Source of the DNA: Liolophura sinensis
Lineage: Eukaryota; Mollusca; Polyplacophora; Chitonida; Chitonidae
Length of the DNA: 64,000 bases
Direction: 5' to 3'
Assembly (NCBI RefSeq): GCF_032854445.1
Contig: NC_088305.1
Span: 5,709,606 to 5,773,605 of the forward strand
Made by a program: the position numbers and the translations under genes. Positions 58,257-64,000 of the stretch are shown in pieces. A model generated the notes under the pieces. The model was not told the origin of the DNA. It did no database searches and saw only the letters and a program-made list of their open reading frames with translations. Numbering within the stretch: the first letter of the stretch is position 1; each line of letters begins with the position of its first letter.

Positions 58257-58554
58257 TATGTCATGCGTTTTCTTGATACTTTTTTTTCACCACGTTTTGT
58301 TTATGGCTTCAAAGCACTCACGTGAGAGGTCATGTATAGACAATGTAATTATGATGAGTTTCCTTATAAAATGCATGATTATGAAAGGTTGCCAGTTCCA
58401 TCAATGAACCCTAGTTATTCAAAACCGTTGAGCTTATATCAAACCATCTTCATGAACAGTTGCGGTATGGCCACTTAGCGAAGTTTCAAAAGTTGCTCAT
58501 TCACATTGCCATCGAGCTGATACGCCATATTTATAATCTGTCTAGATCTGTCAT

Positions 58555-58655
58555 TCACTTACGGATGATCGTGGGTTTCACCCGGGCTCCGGTTCTTCCA
58601 CCTCAATGTTGGTCGTCGTCGTGTGAGTGAAACATTGAGCACACGGAATAAAACA
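58555..58655 (+). mobile_element. SINE-A relic
   Basis: ttacggatgatcgtgggttt, cacccgggctccggttcttc and gtgtgagtgaaacattgagc follow SINE-A order. Confidence 0.7.
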
Positions 58656-58737
58656 CCGGCTTGTTTCACATCAGGAGTTCACAGGCCATTAGACCCAACT
58701 GTAGTGCGGATAATACAGCAGTCTACGTAAAGCACTA

Positions 58738-58886
58738 TATTTATTTATTTGACTAGTGTTTTACGCCGTACACAAGAATATTTCACTTATACGACGGCAG
58801 CCAGCATTATGGTGGGAGAAAACCGGGCAGAGCCCGGGGGAAAACCACGACCATCCGCAGGTTGTTGCCAGACCTTCCCACGTACT
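58738..58886 (-). mobile_element. SINE-A, 5' truncated
   Basis: TATTTATTTATTTGACTAG, ttacgccgtacacaagaata, cgacggcagccagcattatg, ggcagagcccgggggaaaac and cttcccacgtac. Confidence 0.9.
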
Positions 58887-58934
58887 TAAAGCACTATAAG
58901 ATAACGTATGTATGTTTGTATTTATATATGTATG

Positions 58935-59250
58935 TACCCATGCTTTAGTTTTTACCTCGCACTCAACACCTTTCCAGTGATATGGCCACGAGGAGTCATT
59001 AGGTGTGTGTACGTATATAGTGTCTTCTTAAGGTAGGGCGACTGCATGCTGCCAAAGTGCTGCGACCGTTGAAGCGTCATGCCGAAGACACAAGACATGA
59101 CACCCCACCCAGTCACATTATTCTGACACCAGGAGAAACAGTCCTTTTTCCTTACTTTAGCCTCTTAGTTCTGAGCGCTAAGCGAGGCAGCGACAAGTAC
59201 CATCGTCAAAGTCTTTGGTTTTTATCCGACCAGGGTTTAATCTCACGTCT
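58935..59250 (-). mobile_element. SINE-C, diverged
   Basis: cgaggagtcattaggtgtgt, gccgaagacacaagacatga, caccccacccagtcacatta and agcgaggcagcgacaa, co-linear with the copy at 47345. Confidence 0.8.
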
Positions 59251-60412
59251 CTCGACATAACATGGGAGTGACAAGAAAACTTGAAAATTGTAAAGAGATA
59301 GCTTAAAAGGATGCAGAATCTATTTGGATTGCCTGGTGTGAGAAATATGTGCTGAATTTTAGGCATGGTACATTTATTCAAGCGTGACCAGGTTTTCTAG
59401 GTTTTACCCAGTGAACCTATCTCCACTGTCGGCCCACCGTCGTCGATTCTGTGTCCCTTTAAAAATAAAGATATCAACTGGATGAAAACATACAGTAACA
59501 TTTGTTGGCCCTTTTCATTGTTAATTCAGTGTTAACTGCAACCCAATATCATCTTTAAAAAATACTACGTAATTAAAAACACAAAACACAAACACAAGGA
59601 GTATGAAACAATTATAAATGGTTTACGAACAGATCAAGGTTACGTACAAGTTAAGGATTGGGATACGCGTTTGACCACGAGGAGTCTACGGTTTGTTAGA
59701 CGTAATCAATGAACTGTGTCAGAGAATAGATGAAGCGTAAAGTACCGATAAAGAGGCGGTAGGCCTATATTGTCAAGGCTCATATTCCGGTGGCTCCGCA
59801 GGTTAGAGCGTCAAGATGCGTAAGTTCAAACTCTAACTGGGTAATGTTTTAAAATCAGCTGACAAAGAGCTGGCAAGTTTCCTAGCTTGGCATTTGAGAT
59901 AAAGCAGCAAATTTAGTTAAAAAAAAACCTGCTGCAAACAGCCTGTCCTGATATAACAGAGATATTGTTTGAAGCACCAAATAAACAAAAACCCAATCGA
60001 AGCACTTGCAATGTATGGGGAGGCAAAAACGTACACAGTCGACAGGTTACAAGTTCAAACTCCAGTAGCGTTTGACGTGGAATGTCGTTGACATTTGGAG
60101 ATATGACTTTATGGCAACGTTCCTTAGCGACATAACTTCGTCGCTTTATGGCACTGTACATGAGCCATATACGACCAATTTGCCATTTTTGCATAACATG
60201 GGGTTTTATGCAGGGCACAAAAAAGTAATCGAGTATAGGATTAAACCAAACTTCTGAATTACGTTCTTGGGTGAGCTTGGATGTAAAACATATTGCAAAA
60301 ATACTTAATTTCTGTCTTTGGTTTTTAAACTGAGATGTCAGCCTGGCGTTGTCATGAGGTTACTCGAAAACCGGAGATTGGTTCTTGCCATATCTTGTAG
60401 GCACTTCCATTG
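59251..60412. other. Intergenic, nothing recognised
   Basis: No gene supported; a few open frames near 60 and 100 codons without homology. Confidence 0.45.
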
Positions 60413-60562
60413 ATGGTTAGTGTACTAGCACAGAAAAATGACCCTGGAGCCTCTCACCAATGTGGTCGCTATGAATTCAAGTCCAAATACTGGCTTTCCC
60501 TCCGGTCCTAATTGGGAAGGACCACTGGCAACCTGCGGATGGTCGTGGGTGTCCTCTGGACA
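60413..60562 (+). mobile_element. SINE-A, 3' truncated
   Basis: tgaccctggagcctctcacc, aatgtggtcgctatgaattc, aagtcc, acctgcggatggtcgtgggt; stops before the 3' half. Confidence 0.85.
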
Positions 60563-60672
60563 TTCGAGTGTAGAAAACGGCACATGCGCTGTATAGAATA
60601 TGCGCAGAAGAGCATTTTGTACGGAACTGCCCAGAGCTTATACTAGCAGTGACCAGTGAGAGTTTCTATAGC

Positions 60673-62411
60673 CGGATTTACTCTGTGGATCGTGCTGGGG
60701 TTTGAACACTGATGTCAGCTTATGTTACACTCGGTCTGGCTGTGCCACCAGTCTTGTCACGGCACCAATGTAATGGTACTAGGATTTACTCTGTGGGTCG
60801 TGCTGGGGTTTGAACACTGATGTCAGCTTATGTTACACTCGGTCTGGCTGTGCCACCAGTCTTGTCACGGCACCAATGTAATGGTACTAGGATTTACTCC
60901 GTGGGTCGTGCTGGGGTTTGAACTCTGATGTCAGCTTATGTTACACTCGGTCTGGCTGTGCCACCAGTCTTGTCACGGCACCAGTGTAATGGTACTAGGA
61001 TTTACTCCGTGGGTCGTACTGAGGTTTGAACTCTGATGTCAGTTTATGTTACACTCGGTCTGGCTGTGCCACCAGTCTTGTCAAGGCACCAATGTAATGG
61101 TACTAGGATTTACTCCGTGGGTTGTACTGAGGTTTGAACACTGATGTCAGCTTATGTTACACTCGGTCTGGCTGTGCCGCCAGTCTTGTCACGGCACCAA
61201 TGTAATGGTACTAGGATTTACTCCATGGGTCGTGCTGGGGTTTGAACTCTGATGTCAGCTTATGTTACACTCGGTCTGGCTGTGCCACCAGTCTTGTCAC
61301 GGCACCAATGTAATGGTACTAGGATTTACTCTGTGGGTCGTACTGGGGTTTGAACACTGATGTCAGCTTATGTTACACTCGGTCTGGCTGTGCCACCAGT
61401 CTTGTCACGGCACCAATGTAATGGTACTAGGATTTACTCCGTGGGTCGTACTGAGGTTTGAACACTGATGTCAGTTTATGTTACACTCGGTCTGGCTGTG
61501 CCACCAGTCTTGTCACGGCACCAATGTAATGGTACTAGGATTTACTCTGTGGGTCGTGCTGGGGTTTGAACACTGATGTCAGCTTATGTTACACTCGGTC
61601 TGGCTGTGCCGCCAGTCTTGTCACGGCACCAATGTAATGGTACTAGGATTTACTCCGTGGGTCGTGCTGGGGTTTGAACTCTGATGTCAGCTTATGTTAC
61701 ACTCGGTCTGGCTGTGCCACCAGTCTTGTCACGGCACCAATGTAATGGTACTAGGATTTACTCCGTGGGTCGTACTGGGGTTTGAACTCTGATGTCAGCT
61801 TATGTTACACTCGGTCTGGCTGTGCCGCCAGTCTTGTCACGGCACCAATGTAATGGTACTAGGATTTACTCCATGGGTCGTGCTGGGGTTTGAACTCTGA
61901 TGTCAGCTTATGTTACACTCGGTCTGGCTGTGCCACCAGTCTTGTCACGGCACCAATGTAATGGTACTAGGATTTACTCCGTGGGTCGTACTGAGGTTTG
62001 AACACTGATGTCAGCTTATGTTACACTCGGTCTGGCTGTGCCACCAGTCTTGTCACGGCACCAATGTAATGGTACTAGGATTTACTCCGTGGGTCGTACT
62101 GGGGTTTGAACACTGATGTCAGCTTATGTTACACTCGGTCTGGCTGTGCCACCAGTCTTGTCAAGGCACCAATGTAATGATACTAGGATTTACTCCGTGG
62201 GTCGTACTGAGGTTTGAACTCTGATGTCAGCTTATGTTACACTCGGTCTGGCTGTGCCACCAGTCTTGTCACGGCACCAATGTAATGGTACTAGGATTTA
62301 CTCCGTGGGTCGTACTGAGGTTTGAACACTGATGTCAGCTTATGTTACACTCGGTCTGGCTGTGCCACCAGTCTTGTCACGGCACCAATGTAATGGTACT
62401 AGGATTTACTC
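60673..62411. repeat. 108 bp satellite-like array, 16 copies
   Basis: Unit ggatttactccgtgggtcgt, gctggggtttgaactctgat, gtcagcttatgttacactcg, gtctggctgtgccaccagtc, ttgtcacggcaccaatgtaa. Very homogeneous. The minus strand of each unit has tggcacagccagaccgag and gagttcaaacccc, spaced like Pol III boxes A and B of a tRNA-derived element. Confidence 0.97.
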
Positions 62412-63065
62412 GGTGTCATCACTATACCGTATACCAATATATGAATCAGTCAATCAATCAATCAGTCTCAACTGTCATTAATTATTGTTCTCAAACTGAT
62501 CCTATATAGACCCTATATGTCAACAGGAGAGGTTGAGCCCAAAAGTCTTACTCGATGAACCCATGTTTGTTTCCTCCATTGGAAAAACGACCATGCACCT
62601 GAGCGGGAGTCCAGAAAAAGAAAAGGTCGTTAGACTTTGAAGAAAAGGAAAATTTGAGTGTACACAAAGTCAAATTTCAAATCTAATTTTAAAAAGAAAC
62701 ATGTTCTGCTTTATTTTTATCGATAAAGGCTCAACAGGTATTTCCTCCGAAAATAATAAATAATGTATGATAATGTTGATAAGATCAATTCCACCCGCAG
62801 GCGGCTCATTGGAATGGCGAAATTATTACTGTTTCCAGGAAACATACATGTACGTCATTTTGACCTCACAGACAATTTCTCACTGCCTTTAGACTACTGG
62901 TTTGCTTGGAAATAACAGGGGAAGAATTGCCTACTGAGCACTTTGCCAGATACTGAGAAAATATCTAAGCGGCACAGCGCCCTCTTGCGGCCATTCAGGG
63001 AAGCAGAAACAATCGCTCTTTGTTATTGTGGTGTCAGAGAAATGACGTGAACCACGTGTTCTCAT
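62412..63065. other. Intergenic, nothing recognised
   Basis: Short CAAT repeats at 62446-62465; otherwise unique sequence with no supported exon. Confidence 0.45.
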
Positions 63066-63287
63066 TTACAGGCAAAGAAAACACTCATATGTAGTTTGTA
63101 TCACGTGAGAGACAATTAAACAGTGACAAGCACAATAGTTTAGTTTATTTTTTTTTAAATTGTTCCATCCGAGTAAAATGGTTTTGAAAGATTTGCAAGG
63201 CTGAAAAAATTCGAAAAAAAAATTAAATCAAATTATTTTCATGAACATGTCTAATATAATTGCCGTTTGTGTTTTGTTTGCCTTTAG
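63066..63287. mobile_element. MITE-1 copy, internally deleted
   Basis: ttacaggcaaagaaaacact at the left, gttttgtttgccttta at the right; the middle with the CRE-like site is missing. Confidence 0.75.
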
Positions 63288-63699
63288 AGTAATACAGTGT
63301 CGTTATACACAAGTGGACGCACTCTATTTAGTTAAAATGTAGGTACAATGTAGACAAACTCCGAACACAATGGACAATAAGACCTTAACTTTGCGTTTTG
63401 GCTCGTTCGGTCAAATTATCGGTGTTTTTGTACACTTAGACATGTATCAATGGCTCTCTTGGTTTCTACTGGACTCTGAGTTAACTCTTAGTGTCTAGCT
63501 TTCGCAATGCTGAGTCGGTTCTTAGAACAGATATCTTTATTGAGACGGGGTAAAGTGTCGCGTCTGGTCTCAGGTATCTACAAGGACCGAGGTGTCCAAT
63601 GTTATGAACAGTCTAATGTTCGAATCGTTGAAGTAATCAAGCAATCACTCAAGTCGACATTAAATTAATTAAACAGACGCAGAACTGCACCAAGAACGT
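63288..63699. other. Intergenic, nothing recognised
   Basis: Unique sequence between two MITE-1 copies. Confidence 0.45.
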
Positions 63700-63872
63700 T
63701 TAAAAGCAAGAAAAACACTAACCCAAAGCACTAGTGTATGTCGGATGAAAGAACAATACGCGCTGTGGAGTAAAATAGCTTGATTTATTTTTTCGAATCT
63801 TTCTGCACTCTGGTATTATGCATTTGAAACCTTGGGTTCTGCGGAGATCTTTTTTACCATATTGAGACCAAA
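63700..63872. mobile_element. MITE-1 left part, right end replaced by an array
   Basis: ttaaaagcaagaaaaacact, gtatgtcggatgaaagaaca, ttgatttattttttcgaatc and ttttaccatattgagacca; the right inverted repeat is absent. Confidence 0.7.
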
Positions 63873-64000
63873 GGTGAAATACGGTTCCCGTCAGTTTGAC
63901 GGCTAAGTGAAGTAAAGCTTCCACCTGGTTGACGACTAAGTGAAGTAAGGTTCCCGCCAGTTTAACGGCTAAGTGAGGTAAGGTTCCCGTCCGGTTGATG
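63873..64000. repeat. ~33 bp minisatellite, about 4 copies, runs off the window
   Basis: Unit ggttcccgtcagtttgacgg plus ctaagtgaagtaa. Begins where the MITE-1 copy breaks off and continues past the right edge. Confidence 0.9.

Noticed and set aside
57076-58325. Three overlapping plus-strand open frames of 251-406 codons
   Set aside because: All lie in the 44 bp tandem array; openness follows from a unit without stops and there is no homology or splice context.

Overview
The window is eukaryotic, intron-rich animal DNA, most likely from a mollusc or a close lophotrochozoan. This rests on two clear spliced animal genes, on GT-AG introns, and on several copies each of tRNA-derived SINEs (AATAAATAA or CACT tails) of a kind I associate with bivalve and gastropod genomes. 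The species cannot be fixed from sequence alone.

Two genes lie head to head. On the minus strand (5407-8722) are four exons of ABITRAM (FAM206A/Simiate); its last coding exon was not found. On the plus strand (8965-41846) is a PRPF40 (Prp40) pre-mRNA splicing factor in 25 coding exons: proline-rich N-terminus, two WW domains, six FF domains and a K/R/S-rich tail ending in the conserved [13 protein letters not shown] block. Their start codons are 242 bp apart, and the space between looks like a TATA-less bidirectional promoter. PRPF40 would encode 850 residues but for one extra base in exon 12, which creates a premature stop after residue 384.

Region by region: 1-5406 is mostly minisatellite (89, 64 and 54 bp units) with SINE insertions. 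5407-8722 is ABITRAM with a 17 bp minisatellite. 8723-8964 is the shared promoter. 8965-41846 is PRPF40, in which introns 4, 7, 16 (two), 19, 20, 21 and 24 hold tandem arrays and many introns hold SINEs or MITEs. 41847-42300 is the 3' UTR. 42300-64000 has no gene I can support; it holds SINEs, MITEs, a four-copy 71 bp repeat, a 44 bp array, a 108 bp array and the start of another array at the right edge.

The strongest observations are where repeats meet genes. The 54 bp array downstream of ABITRAM exon 4 has copied the exon end plus its 5' splice site about 24 times. A SINE in PRPF40 intron 21 landed on the exon 22 acceptor, and its 12 bp target-site duplication duplicated that acceptor. Two satellites appear to be built from tRNA-like Pol III promoter pieces. 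No CRISPR, phage or bacterial system is present.
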